A DNA stretch of 64,000 nucleotides, taken from assembly GCF_042186555.1 (NCBI RefSeq), contig NC_133334.1, positions 21,625,105 through 21,689,104 on the forward strand, written 5' to 3'. The DNA comes from Aquarana catesbeiana. Taxonomy: Eukaryota > Chordata > Amphibia > Anura > Ranidae. The position numbers were made by a program, and so were the translations under genes. The first letter of the stretch is position 1; each line of letters starts with the position of its first letter. Positions 10,383 through 21,875 of this stretch are shown here, one piece after another. The notes under the pieces are model-generated. The model did not search any database. It was not told the origin of the DNA and saw only the letters and a program-made list of their open reading frames with translations.

Positions 10383-11442
10383 AGTGGGGAAGACAACGAA
10401 CACTTGTCTGACAGCTCTAGCAGAATCCGGATCGCGGCGGAATCCAAAAAGAGCATTTAAAAAAAAAAAGGGTGGACCTGCCAAAGATTCATCACCTAAA
10501 AACATTCATCATACTTCCTGGTAGACTCAGAGAACTCGCACATGGCCCGAGGGGTCGGCTGTGACTTTTACAGCTCCGATCCCGGGACTGTTCAGACTTG
10601 ATTTTACAAAAACACAATAAAACCAAAAATAGAAAGAAAACCCAACAGTGAAAGCCTGCGCTCCCTCCTGGGCCTCTACATGTTTTGGCTTTTTCACATC
10701 ACTGCGGAGTCTCAGATATTCGATGCGGCCGGATTCCACTCGGAGAACACCCTGAAACTGACACAGAGCCGGGACACGCCACGAGGGCCCCCCCGAGAGC
10801 CGGGAGACGCCACGGGGGCCCAGAAGATGACCAACGTCTCCAATATGTCCTGTGAGCTACTCAAAATACTAACTAAAAAGTACCAAAAATGTTAAAAGCA
10901 GTATTAAAGCAAAAACGTAATATTATTCGATGGGGTGGCTGCATTCGTTTTTTTGTTTGTTTTTTTTTTTTTTTTTTAGGGGCCCCCCCCCCCACCAGTT
11001 TTTTTTTATTAACCTGGCGATCTGGCCAGTAACACACCACATCCCACTCTAGATAAAGTAGCAACAGGGGGCACCTTTGGACAGCAGCATTGTCAGTCTG
11101 GGTGGGGGGTGGGCGGGTGTTAGAAGTACTAGCAGATTTAAAACTTTATAATTAGTTACAGCAAACAGCTTTTTTTTCCCCTTTTGGGATAAAGGTTTTA
11201 CATGAATAAAATCAGATCATTGTAAGCACCCCCTGTCAGTGGTAAATGGTTTGTCCCATCCCTGTAAACCGATACATTCTGCTGGATAGCTTGTGAAAAC
11301 ACAGCAAACTTACTGGCTGGATCAAAATAGAAGAAAGAAACCCTAAAAAAAGAAAAACTAATGTTCGCTTTGGGGGTTTAATACTGCTATCATGGCTCCT
11401 AAAACACATTTCAATCTAGGTGATGTATCCATGGATACAGAT
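10383..11442. other. GC-rich unique block plus repeat fragments
   Basis: 10530-10880 is GC-rich and shares no family with the rest of the window. On the minus strand an open stretch there contains ESGRIEYLRLRSDVKKPKHV, but I recognise no protein, so at most it is a 3' UTR or pseudo-exon candidate. 11285-11395 is a dispersed fragment repeated at 43593-43690 (shared TACTGGCTGGATC / CACTGGCTGGATC and a GGGTTTAATAC end). T- and C-runs lie at 10948-10995. Confidence 0.3.
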
Positions 11443-11924
11443 GTTAAAAAGTGTTACTAAACCCAGGACTCTGCATTCACTATATCTGGTCTCCCACAGA
11501 ACACGGAAACGCAATTATTTTAGTAAATATAAACTCCTAAATACCTTTTCTCATCAGCAGTATATAGCAGTCTTGTGACTTGTCAGTGTCTGCTTAAAGC
11601 TTGTAGGAGGAGTTTTCATTCTACTCCCATTGTCCTATGAGACTGTAGGACCCCTGACCCTCTGTCTGGACAGTGCTAATTGGCCCTGTGCTGATCACAT
11701 GCACAAAAAAAAACAAAAAAAAAAAAACAAACACCACACACACACACGTGACTCTCTAGCAATACACATCAAACTGAAAATCTGCAGTGTGTCTCCTAAG
11801 GCTCTGTACTATCAGGAGATGGATTGGGGACAGTGGAAGGGGAGGATCAGAGAAGACCGGATCGTCCTTTTTTGCACAATGCCCAGGATTAACTCCTTAG
11901 TTAGGACATCAGTTCGACAACAAC
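11443..11924. mobile_element. Partial TTAA-type MITE
   Basis: It starts GTTAAAAAGTGTTACTAAAC, the end style of the TTAAAG MITEs. A right end near AGGATTAACTCC (11887-11898) is plausible but not clearly inverted. A-rich tract and (CA)n lie at 11705-11748. Confidence 0.35.
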
Positions 11925-12110
11925 ATCTCAGCCTAGGTAAAGTCACTGATTGGAACAAAGTCACCAACGGGAGCAGCCCGATGACATTTCAACCTAGGCA
12001 TATTCACTGACGGGAGCAATCTAATGACCAGTCGGCGACTTTGCCTAGGCTCAGAAGGTGTCGGACTGCTCCAGATGGTGAATATGCTAGGCTGAGGAGC
12101 CAGCACAATC
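11925..12110. repeat. Left part of the CCTAGG minisatellite, mixed orientation
   Basis: Units around 11928-12010 read CAGCCTAGGTAAAGTCACTG, the reverse complement of the main array unit; from about 12030 they switch to GACTTTGCCTAGGCTCAGAA. The array is broken here by the repeat at 12111-12532. Confidence 0.8.
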
Positions 12111-12532
12111 TTGTTCTGGCTCCTGATGAGTGGCCTGCCAGCCACGAAACGCGTAGAGCTGCCATGTCATGTTCTGATCCAATATCACACCAACTTAAAG
12201 TTTTTTACAATTTACATCCCTTCTCAGGATCAAAGAGCCCATAAGCCGTGCAGGCTTTATTATGTACTACGGTTTTACCCAAATCTTGTTTTCAGTGAAC
12301 TTTGGAAAGTTATTGCTTGCTATATTTTTTTATATTTATGCCATGACTATTTGTACTGTATTACCACTTTACTATTGTAACGGGTTTTACTTGACATGTT
12401 TGTTTATACCCTATGGCAAGCAATAAAATCCATAACTGTCCACTAACTTACTCTTCTGCAACCACGTGCCTCACTCAAAGTCCCATTTTCCCTTGCCCTC
12501 CTTTCTTCCCCCTTTTTGTTGCTCATGACAGG
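12111..12532 (+). repeat. Dispersed repeat with GAAACGCGT core, copy 1
   Basis: TTCTGGCTCCTGATGAG then CCAGCCACGAAACGCGTAG, followed by an AT-rich body and ATGGCAAGCAATAAAATCC near 12414-12432. Copies with the same CGAAACGCGT or relative are at 16026, 34480 and 43386. The AATAAA near the end suggests a retroposed unit, but the class is not established. Confidence 0.6.
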
Positions 12533-13070
12533 GATGTCGGAAGTCGGACTGCTCGGTGACTTTGCCTAGGCTCAGAAGGTGTTGGACTGCTCCAGTCGGT
12601 AACTATGCCTAGGCTGAGATAGTGTTGTCAGACTGCTCCAGGTCGGCGACTTTGCCTAGGCTCAGAAGAAGTCAGACTGCTCCAGGTCGGCGACTTTGCC
12701 TAGGCTCAGAAGAAGTCAGACTGCTCCAGGTCGGCGACTTTGCCTAGGCTCAGAAGAAGTCAGACTGCTCCAGGTCGGTAACTATGCCTAGGTTGAGATA
12801 GTGTTGTCAGGCTGCTCCAGTTGGTGACTTGCCTAGGCTCAGAAGAAGAAGTCGGACTGCTCCAGTTGGTGACTTTGCCTAGGCTCAGTAGGTGTCGGAC
12901 TGCTTCAGTCGGTGACTTTGCCTAGGCTCAGAAGAAGAAGTCGGACTTGCTCCAGTCGGTGACTTTGCCTAGGCTCAGAAGGTGTCGGACTGCTTCAGTC
13001 GGTGACTTTGCCTAGACCGACATGGTGTCCTCAGACTGCTGAGCCTAGACAAACTCACTGACAGAAATGC
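12533..13070 (+). repeat. 44-48 bp CCTAGG minisatellite
   Basis: About 11 copies of GACTTTGCCTAGGCTCAGAA followed by CAGACTGCTCCAG. Unit length varies from 44 to 48. Every unit contains the palindrome CCTAGG. The last units (13015-13070) are again inverted. Confidence 0.92.
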
Positions 13071-13135
13071 CAAGATTACTTTTTTTAAATGCTAGAAGGT
13101 GGATCTTTTGTTTTCCTGAATAATGTTAATGTTGT

Positions 13136-13635
13136 NNNNNNNNNNNNNNNNNNNNNNNNNNNNNNNNNNNNNNNNNNNNNNNNNNNNNNNNNNNNNNNNN
13201 NNNNNNNNNNNNNNNNNNNNNNNNNNNNNNNNNNNNNNNNNNNNNNNNNNNNNNNNNNNNNNNNNNNNNNNNNNNNNNNNNNNNNNNNNNNNNNNNNNNN
13301 NNNNNNNNNNNNNNNNNNNNNNNNNNNNNNNNNNNNNNNNNNNNNNNNNNNNNNNNNNNNNNNNNNNNNNNNNNNNNNNNNNNNNNNNNNNNNNNNNNNN
13401 NNNNNNNNNNNNNNNNNNNNNNNNNNNNNNNNNNNNNNNNNNNNNNNNNNNNNNNNNNNNNNNNNNNNNNNNNNNNNNNNNNNNNNNNNNNNNNNNNNNN
13501 NNNNNNNNNNNNNNNNNNNNNNNNNNNNNNNNNNNNNNNNNNNNNNNNNNNNNNNNNNNNNNNNNNNNNNNNNNNNNNNNNNNNNNNNNNNNNNNNNNNN
13601 NNNNNNNNNNNNNNNNNNNNNNNNNNNNNNNNNNN
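13136..13635. other. Assembly gap, 500 N
   Basis: Exactly 500 unknown bases; the round number suggests a gap of unspecified size. Any reading frame across it is meaningless. Confidence 0.99.
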
Positions 13636-13649
13636 CTATTACTGGCCTA

Positions 13650-13656
13650 GGTGATG

Positions 13657-13713
<57 letters not shown>

Positions 13714-14020
13714 GTGGGGGGGGGGGGGTGCTCTGACTGGGTGAAATACAGATTGTTGTTTTCCTCCCCCGTCAGAACGGCGATCTGCCTTGTTGACACA
13801 TAGGTAGATCGCCGTTCTGCCCCACCCGGGAAAACCGATCGGGGTGGCTGGTGGACATCGGGTTCGCCGGACCCACTGGTTGGCAATCCCGTGTTCCAAT
13901 TGGGCAAAGCGGTCGGCATGCGCACCCCCCCCCCCCAGTGTCCTATTGCATGAAATGATGTACAGGTATGTCGTTTCCTGCAATAGAGCCGCAGTATATC
14001 TGTGGTCGGCGAGACGTTAA
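13650..14020. mobile_element. Right part of a TTAA element, with (GT)n
   Basis: (GT)n at about 13661-13712 and a G-run, then GATCGCCGTTCTGCCCCACC through GAGCCGCAGTATATCTGTGG and a terminal ACGTTAA. This matches the right third of the TTAA element at 26800-27854 (GCCGTTCTGCCCCTCTCGG ... CGCAGTATATGTACG). The left part is in or beyond the N gap. Confidence 0.7.
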
Positions 14021-14107
14021 CTGGCCCCGGTATGTGTATGTATGCGAGTTTCGAGACATTTATTAGACCGTAAGCTCCTTGAGGGGCCCTTGTGTGTGCG
14101 TATGTAT
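14021..14107. other. Short LINE-tail-like segment
   Basis: AGACCGTAAGCTCCTTGAGG (14065-14084) resembles a motif common near the 3' ends of old vertebrate LINE copies. Too short for a class call. Confidence 0.25.
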
Positions 14108-14346
14108 TAGAGCTGCACGATTTCTGGCCAAAATGAGAATCACGATTTTTTTTTGCTTAGAATAAAAAATATCACGATTCTCACGGCATAAAATCTTTCA
14201 CATTATACAAAAAAAAAAAACCCAAAAGAAAAAAAGAAACTAACCAGTTAAGTTTGTAGTAGTATAAAGGGCTAACTTTACTGGTTAGTTTTTTTTTTTT
14301 TTTTTAATTAAATAAATTTATATATATATTATATATATATATTATA

Positions 14347-14437
<91 letters not shown>

Positions 14438-14654
14438 TAATTAGTTTTCTAGCAAAAAAAATAAAGGAAGATTTTTAACTTGAAACCAACAAATGTCAGA
14501 AAAAGGTTTTAGTGTTTAAGTAGTTAAAAACTTTTTTTTCCCCTTACATACAAAGTCTACTCCATTGACAAATTGTTACAATGTTTTATACTAAAGTTCA
14601 ACTGATAAAGAATGTTTTGATTCTTGGCAGACTGTCCAGTCTCTTCCTTTCTTG

Positions 14655-14656
<2 letters not shown>
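14108..14656. mobile_element. hAT-like element, copy 2, 3'-truncated
   Basis: It starts TAGAGCTGCACGATTTCTGG and follows copy 1 (1426) through TTTTCTAGCAAAAAA and TTGGCAGACTG, then ends in a poly-A run. A TA microsatellite (14322-14435) has expanded at the position of a short TATA stretch in copy 1. The right inverted end is missing. Confidence 0.75.
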
Positions 14657-14688
<32 letters not shown>

Positions 14689-15590
14689 AAGGGGGGGGGG
14701 GGAGCACAGATGTGAACGTAACCCACAGGAAAGTGTTAAATGGACTGTAGCACATTTCTGCAAAAATGAAAATGCAGAGTTATGAACCAGGCCATCAATA
14801 ATATTCCTCAATAGCCACAAAGAATACAAGTCCATGTTGTGTTGTACCAAATGCCTTTGCAAAACCCAGATATCACCTTGTAAAACAGTAGCAGTGACAT
14901 CATCACTATGCTGTTATTATTGCCTGTGCAGAGAGCAGAGCTGCGGGAGGGGCAAAAGGAGACTCCCACCCACTACACACAGGTCCTGATCAACTGTGCC
15001 CAGTGTGAGTATAAACCCCCCCCGAGGAAGTGACCATTCACCACGAAAACATGGTCATGTGGTTTTTTTTTGGGGGGGGTTTTTTTTGTTTTTTGTTTTT
15101 TTTTTTTTTTTTAAACACAAACACACACTGCACAGTTCCACCTACTGCATATATTACATCCATCCATGGGTGCCTTCTCCTACCATAGATACCGTCCGAC
15201 TTTATATATTTTACACCCAGGAAGAGTCTACAAGCACGTGACTGTAAATAGAACAAATCTCTATCATATAACAGCCAACCACAACCATATCTCCCCAATC
15301 CAGAGCAAGGGGATAGGTGGATAGAGATAGAGAGAAAATTATATATATATATATATATATAAAAAAATATGACAGAACTGCTGATAATACAGATAGAACC
15401 TTCCAGAATTACCTTCACCAGGAAAATATTTAACCAACTTGGCGCTGACATTTCTCTCCAGCAAAAGGAAATAAAATATTAACTTCGTAAACACACTGCC
15501 AGAACTTATCTGCACACAGCAGATCCACATGGCGAGGTAAATATTATGGGGACATTACACCACACAAAAAAAAAAAAAAAATTCCTCCTC
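14657..15590. other. Spacer with homopolymers, no gene seen
   Basis: Poly-A then poly-G (14657-14701), T-rich run (15063-15112), and (AT)n (15342-15360). No recognisable gene. Confidence 0.45.
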
Positions 15591-15895
15591 TATGGGGAGA
15601 GAGCGAGAGAGAGAGAGCGAGAGAGAGCGAGAGAGAGCGAGAGAGAGCGCGAGCGAGGCGCAGGAGAGAAGGAGAGAGAGCGGAGCGCAGGAGAGAAGGA
15701 GGAGGAGAGGCGAGCGCAGGAGAGAAGGAGAGAGAGGCGAGCGCAGGAGAGAAGGAGAGAGAGCGAGCGCAGGAGAGAAGGAGAGAGAGCGAGCGCAGGA
15801 GAGAAGGAGAGAGAGCGAGCGCAGGAGAGAAGGAGAGAGCGAGCGCAGGAGAGAAGGAGAGAGCGAGCGCGAGAGAAGGAGAGAGCGACTCAATG
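15591..15895. repeat. GA-rich minisatellite with GCGC
   Basis: GAGAGAGCGAGCGCAGGAGA-type units of about 22-26 bp repeat from the GAGAGAGCGAGA run to GAGAGCGACTC. Nearly all purine apart from the CGC of each unit. Confidence 0.93.
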
Positions 15896-16025
15896 ATGGT
15901 CATGTGACAGGGGAAATAATCACATGACACGGAAAACCCGGATGTCACGCCGCACAGGTGTAACCCAATGTAAATTTCTGGCAGTTTTAGATAAATAGCG
16001 CAGTAAATGACAGGTTAGCTTTACC

Positions 16026-16235
16026 CCACTTGAAGTCTTGGTAGACGAAACGCGTCGGGTGTGTGACGCTACCACAGCCATCTGATTTTACTGCGCCAGA
16101 TTTGTTTTTTTGTTCTTATGAACTTTTGATTTTAAACCTGATTGATTTTTATTGGAATTTTTAACTATTACAATAAAATTCCCTGGTTACTGTTTTTCTC
16201 GATCATATACGAGTAAAAATCAAGCGAGTGATCAT
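16026..16235 (+). repeat. Dispersed repeat with GAAACGCGT core, copy 2
   Basis: CACTTGAAGTCTTGGTAGAC, then GAAACGCGTCGGG, an AT-rich body, and ACAATAAAATTCCCTGG near 16170-16186. Same order of motifs as at 12111. Confidence 0.6.
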
Positions 16236-17488
16236 TGGAAGAGGACCCTATTGGTACTGCTTGGGTTTTTTGCTCCTTCTCCTGGGTGAACCCGATCCCA
16301 TCGGCAAAGATTGCAGGTCGTGGGGCCATTCGGAACCTTCCACTACAGATCGAGGACAGCTTTAACCTTACCGTATAAACGGTGAAAGCCCATATGACTC
16401 ACCGCCAACGGGCCTGTGAGTCCATCACTTCTGGTAAGGGCATTTCACTTTACTTCCCCCCTTACTGAATATATGAAAGATCACTCTGGATGTGAATAGA
16501 TACCACTGTGAGATCCATATCCATGTGAACAGCCACTGTCCCAGCCCAGCTGCAACTGTCCCACATCCCCCCTGTGTATCCAGCTGGCTTTCTTTGCTGA
16601 AGCATTTTTTGCCCATGTGAATGATTGCCTATGGGAACCCACCCTGAAAAAAAGAAAAATGCCATTTAGCCGTCGCTGGAGTACATGGAGACAGGAAATG
16701 CTGCTGGTAAACGGATGTTTAGGATCAGTTGGGCATTTTTTTTTCCCCAAATGCTCCTGAACTCTCCTCAGTTATCTTATCAGTACATGTACATGGGGTC
16801 TATAGTAGTTTTCTAGGCAGTTGTGTTTAGAGGCTTTTTTTTGGAACCCCAAAAAAAAAAAAAAAAAAAAAAGTTTTCAGAAGCTGTGTTTAGAGGCATT
16901 TCAAACGGCAAAAAGCGGCAACTCGCGTTTCATTTACAGGCGTTTTTTCATTTTTGGCTATTTTTGTTTTTTCAAACGCTTCTAGGCGCAAACGCAGTTT
17001 AAAACGGACCGTTTTTAGATGCAGTTTTTCTAGCCGTCAAGTTTAAATCGTTCAGGAGAGGTTTGGACAAACGTTCCCGTGTACATGAAGCCTAACACTG
17101 TGATGCTACAAACAAAAAAAAAAAAAAAAAAAAAAAAAAACAAAAAAAAAAAAAAAAAAAAGTTGTTTAACGCTGTCAATTGTCTATGACACACAGGAGG
17201 TATAGAAAAACTAAAAAATCAACCATCCCACCCCGTACACATGACTGGACAACACAGAAGCTTTGGCAAACTTTGAGGTCTGGTGTTGAAAAAACACTTC
17301 TATAGGACGCGACACATTGTAATATTCATCAATCCTTATAAACTGACGTTTAGGAAATGCATTGATTACAAAATTAGTAAAACATCAACTCCGATTTGCC
17401 TCCAATAATAAAAAAAAAAAAAAAAAGAAAAAAAACAACAAAACAAACTTTACAAAGTATAAAAGACAAAGTAAATTTAAACGTTGAA
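16236..17488. other. Spacer with MITE remnants and poly-A
   Basis: No gene. 16640-17095 holds a degraded repeat ending GTGTACATGAAGCCTAAC (ranid-style MITE end). Poly-A tracts at 16850-16873, 17113-17161 and 17408-17426. The rest is featureless. Confidence 0.4.
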
Positions 17489-17506
17489 TTAAAGTGGATG
17501 TAAACC

Positions 17507-17542
<36 letters not shown>

Positions 17543-18162
17543 GTCATAATGTAAGAGTATAAGATTTCCTATCATTTTGAGCCCAGTCTTGCCACACAGA
17601 GCTAATCCATCTCTGAGCAATCCTCTTTTTATTGTTCAGGGAGATAAATCTTGACAAACAGAGAAAAAACTTTGTCAACTCCTCCCCCCCCTTGCTGTGA
17701 GTGACAGGTGATTTACATATCTCGTGCACTAGCCTAAGACATGCATTAATTTTTTAATTCCCTCCCCCACTCCTTTCTTCAGCAGCTCTGCAAGGATTGG
17801 CTGTTCCACACCTCAGCATGATTGGGACATGCTGATGTCCATGTGGTTACTTTTACTGTCTTTTCACTGGATGTTAGAGAACATCGCAGAAGTTCAGTGT
17901 AAGAAATTACACAGGAGAAAAATGCATATTGACAAGGGGGAGTGTAGAGGTGGGCGGGGAGTCTACTGACATCACGACTCCACCCACCGAACTCCCAGAC
18001 AAACAGACCCGCCCACAGAATCTGCAGTTTTTCGGGTCTCATAACAGACAGAGGAGAGACATTTGACAGGTAAAGATACATGCAGGAGGCATGTATATCC
18101 TTATAGATAACCCCTATGGCAGTAGTTTAGAAAGGATGACATTGGGTTTACATCCACTTTAA
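17489..18162. mobile_element. TTAA-ended MITE (TTAAAGTGGATGTAAACC)
   Basis: Left TTAAAGTGGATGTAAACCCA and right GGGTTTACATCCACTTTAA are near-perfect inverted ends with TTAA at both sides; 674 bp. A long T-run sits just inside the left end. No coding frame of its own. Confidence 0.9.
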
Positions 18163-18444
18163 AAAAACCTTTGTGTCCCCCCTTTATTTTGGGCAGAGTA
18201 AACCACCCGTCTTTTTTTTTTTTTTTTTTTTTCTTTTGGCTGTGTGCCACTGGAGAGATTCCCCTTCACTTCCTGTACCATAGCCATAACAGGAAGTGAG
18301 GGAATCCCATACACTAGGACTAGTGTACCCATTGGAAGATTTTTCCCGCTTTTTCCTGTTCTGGCGCCAACCCAACATTTGGGATTTTCTTGCACTCTTG
18401 GTAATAATGGTCCCCAGGACAAATATCTAGAGGGTGAATCTCCC
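18163..18444. other. Left half of a host repeat split by insertion
   Basis: CCTTTGTGTCCCCCCTTTA to GAGGGTGAATCTCCC, which appears to continue after the TTAA element as GGGGACACAGACAGC (19219-19234). This suggests nesting, but I cannot fix the outer ends. Confidence 0.4.
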
Positions 18445-19218
18445 GTAGCCTCCCTGGCGGTTTTCCCGAGTGTGGCTCGGGGGGTAAAATTCAGGACCAT
18501 TAGCGGTAACCCCGAGCCACATTCGGGATTGCATCGCAGGATCCTGGTGCCTCCTTACTTACCTTGTCCCCGGGATCCTGCGATGTCCCCCGCAGTGTCC
18601 GCGGGCTGTGTCCTGTTCCGAAGCCTCTCTGTGCCAGGCTCCGTTCCCTGCGAGCGGCGCGACGCACGGGGGCGGAGCCTGGCGGCAAATTCAAAAAAAT
18701 GTAAAAAGCATAACACATACAGTACTGTAATCTTACAGATTACAGTACTGTATGAAATCATTTCACATCCCATTTGTCCCCAGTGCTCTGGCCCATGCCC
18801 TGCATGCAGTTTTATATTGCATATACTGTTCTTTCTGCCTGGAAACTGGAGATTGTCCATAGCAACCAAAAAGTGTCCCTTTACGTCAAAAATGGCTTTA
18901 GACCAGCTAGAAAACAGCGATAGTAAATTAGAACACTTGCAGAATTGAGCGATAGTGAATTGTGTGGAAATTTATTTTATTACTATTTATTTTTATTTTT
19001 TGTAATTATTTATTTTTATTTATTATATTATAATTTATGTTTTTGTGTTTCAAACTTTATCATACCCGGGATATCTACTAGACTCTTGTTTGGACAGATT
19101 TAAGTGTTATTGTTAAGAATTACAGGCCTACAATATAAAACGCCAAATTTCTATGCAAAATAATTGTACCGCTTTCAGCACCTAAAATCCGAAATAATCA
19201 TACCGCCAGGGAGGTTAA
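18445..19218. mobile_element. TTAA-type element (CCTCCCTGGCGGT ends)
   Basis: Left GTAGCCTCCCTGGCGGTTTT and right ATACCGCCAGGGAGGTTAA are inverted. The left TTAA has decayed to GTAG. The interior has CCGAGTGTGGCTCGGGG paired with CCCCGAGCCACATTCGGG, forming a strong stem near the left end. A frame crossing it is not supported as a gene. Confidence 0.8.
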
Positions 19219-19700
19219 TGGGGACACAGACAGCAAAAAAAAAAAAAAAATCCCTCTCCAAAACAAAAAATTTAAATAAAAAATAATATAAATAGGTAGA
19301 GATAATGTAATATAATATATCATATAATTAGATTGAGATAATATAAAATATAATATAAATAGAGAGAATATAATATAATATAAAATAGAGAGAATATAAT
19401 ATAAATAGAGAGAATATAATATAAAATAGAGCGAATACCGAATATAATATAAATAGAGATAATATAATATAAATAGAGATAATATAATACTGTATAATAT
19501 AATAATATAGATAGAGATAATATAATAATATAAATAGAGAATATAATATAATACTGTATAATATAACAGAGATAATATAATATAAATAGATAGAGATAAT
19601 ATAGATATATACTCTCTCAACAACAAAATCCAAAAAAAAAAAAAAACAAAAAAACAAAAAAAAAAACAAAAACAAAAAAACAAAACACAAAACAGTTTTC
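19219..19700. repeat. AT-rich degenerate tandem (AATATAATATAAATAGAGA)
   Basis: TATAATATAAATAGAGA-type units with variable length fill 19290-19610, flanked by A-rich tracts (19236-19250 and 19632-19690). Simple-sequence expansion. Confidence 0.85.
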
Positions 19701-20440
19701 TATGCAGTTGCACGCTTTCAATAGAAAAGTCAGGGATCTCCTATCAGGAGACATTGAAGGGCTCACTAAACTCAAGACAGCAAACAACTCACCTGGCAGG
19801 GTAAGTAAGGGTGACGGGGGAGATGAACCTAGGAGCTTGCACTCCTTTAAAAGAATAAAAAGGGCCCACATGAAGCAGCAGTGCGAGTATTGAAAGCACA
19901 GGAAGAGTAACAAGCACTAAAGCAACTGTGACAGAAGGGATGGACCCAGGAGCTTGCACTCCAAGGGGTACAGATAAAGCAGCAGACCATGGTGTATCAG
20001 GAGCCCGGGTCAGCCAATGAGGGAAGTCGGTTTTAAGCCTCCTACAGACAGGCAGCGCGCTTTTGGGTTCATTAAAACTTGAGACGCCTTTTTCCTGGCC
20101 TGGTGCAGAGAGAAGTTCACACAGAAGTGTAGGTATACCCCCCCACAGATCAGCGACCATCTGAGGGTCTCGGCGTTTAGAAACGGCACGCAGTTTGCAC
20201 ATTGATTTCTAAAAGTTTTGGGGGTTTTTAATGGTCGGCAACAAGCCTGGAACATCTTTCATTGTTTCCCTTCTGCTAAAAAGTTTAACGGCCCGAGCAC
20301 AGAAACATAAGAACGCCGCGCTGGGACCCATACAGATCGTCTTTTTTTAGTACAGGTGTGAATGTCTAATTCCCAACGTTTCCATGTATATGGCGGCATT
20401 TAGCAGCGTACTCTAGCGCCATGTTCAGAGTCATAAAAAA

Positions 20441-20442
20441 TA

Positions 20443-20484
<42 letters not shown>
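20441..20484. repeat. (TAA)n microsatellite
   Basis: Uninterrupted TAA repeats immediately left of the G-rich minisatellite. Confidence 0.95.
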
Positions 20485-20489
<5 letters not shown>

Positions 20490-20519
20490 GGGACTGAAGA
20501 GGACCCATCAAATAGACAT

Positions 20520-21875
20520 CAGTGGGGCAACTCTGGGGGTGGGCGGGACACAGCAGTGGGGGGCTTCCACAGGTTCAGGGAGGAACTATCACAGGGCAGG
20601 GGTGCAGCAATTGGGCTACCAAAGGTTCAAGGGGGGAGGAGACAGCAATGGTGGGGGCTACCATGGGTTCAGGGGGAAGAAGAGTAGTGGGGGCTATGAC
20701 GGGCCGGGGGGGTGACTACCATGGGGCAGCAGGGGGGGCTACCACAGGTCCAGGGGGGACAGCAGTGGGGGCTACCACGAATTGAGGGGGGACTACCATG
20801 GGGCAGCAGTAGAGGCTACCATGGGAAAGGTTGGGGGGGCTACTACAGGTTCAAGGGGGACAGCAATGGTGGGGGCTACCATGGGTTCAGGAGGATGGAG
20901 AGTAGTGGGGGCTATGATGGATTCGGGGGGGGGGGGGGGGGACGGACTACCACAGGGCAGCAGTGGGGGCTACCACAAGTTCAGGAGGGACTACCATGGG
21001 GCAGCAGTAGAGGCTACCATGGGAAAGGGGGGACTACCACAGGTTCAAGGGGGACAGCACTGGGGGCTACCACAGGTTCAGGGGGGAGACAGCAATGGTG
21101 GGGGGGGGCTACCATACATTCAGGGGGAAGGAGAGTAGCGGGGGCTATGACGGGTTCAGGGGGGACTACCATGGGGCAGCAGTAGAGTCTGCCTAGGGAA
21201 AGTTTGGGGGGGCTAATACAGGTTCAGGGGGAACAGGACCGGGGGTCTACCACATGTTCAGGGGGGGGGGGAGACAGCAATGGTGGGGCTACCATGGTTT
21301 CAGGAGGAAGGAGAGAAGCAGGGGCTATGACGGGTTCGGGGGGGGGGGGGGGGGACTACCACGGGGCAGCAGTGGGGGCTCCTACAGGTTCAGGGGGGGC
21401 TACCATGGGAAAGGGGGGGGGCTACCACAGGTTCAAGGGTGACAGCACTGGGGGCTACCACAGGTTCGGGGGGGTGGGGGAAAACAGCAATGGTGGGGGT
21501 TACCATAGGTTCAGGGGGAAGGAGAGTAGTGGGGGCTATGATGGGTTCGGGGGGGGGGGGGGGGGAGACTATCATGGGGCAGCATTGGGGGCTACCACAG
21601 GTTCAGGGGGGACTACCATGGGGCAGCAGTTGTGGCTACCAAAGGTTCAAGGGGGACAGCACTGGGGGCTACTACAGGTTCGGGGGGAAGACAGCAATGG
21701 TGGGGGCTACCATAGATTCAGGGGGAAGGAGAGTAGTGGGGGCTATGAACCCGTGGGGGCTACCACGGGTTCAGGAGGGACTACCACGGGGCAGCAGTTG
21801 GGGCTACCATGGGTTCAAGAGGGACAGCACTGGGGGCTACCACGGGTTCAGGGGGGGGGGGGGGGGGGACAGCAA
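20520..21875. repeat. G-rich minisatellite (GGGGGCTACCA / GGTTCAGGGGGGA)
   Basis: Units of roughly 30-70 bp combine GGGGGCTACCAYGGG, GGTTCAGGGGG, GACAGCAATGGTGG and GGGGCAGCAGT. G-runs of 5-18 lie on the plus strand throughout. A higher-order block (MITE-free) recurs with minor changes. Long Gly-rich frames are artefacts. Confidence 0.93.

Noticed and set aside
13089..13736. Frames of 175-215 residues
   Set aside because: They cross the 500-N gap, so the residues are unknown.
18244..18948. 234-residue plus-strand frame
   Set aside because: It spans the junction of two repeats and the CCTCCCTGGCGG element; no domain, and the same DNA is dispersed-repeat-like.
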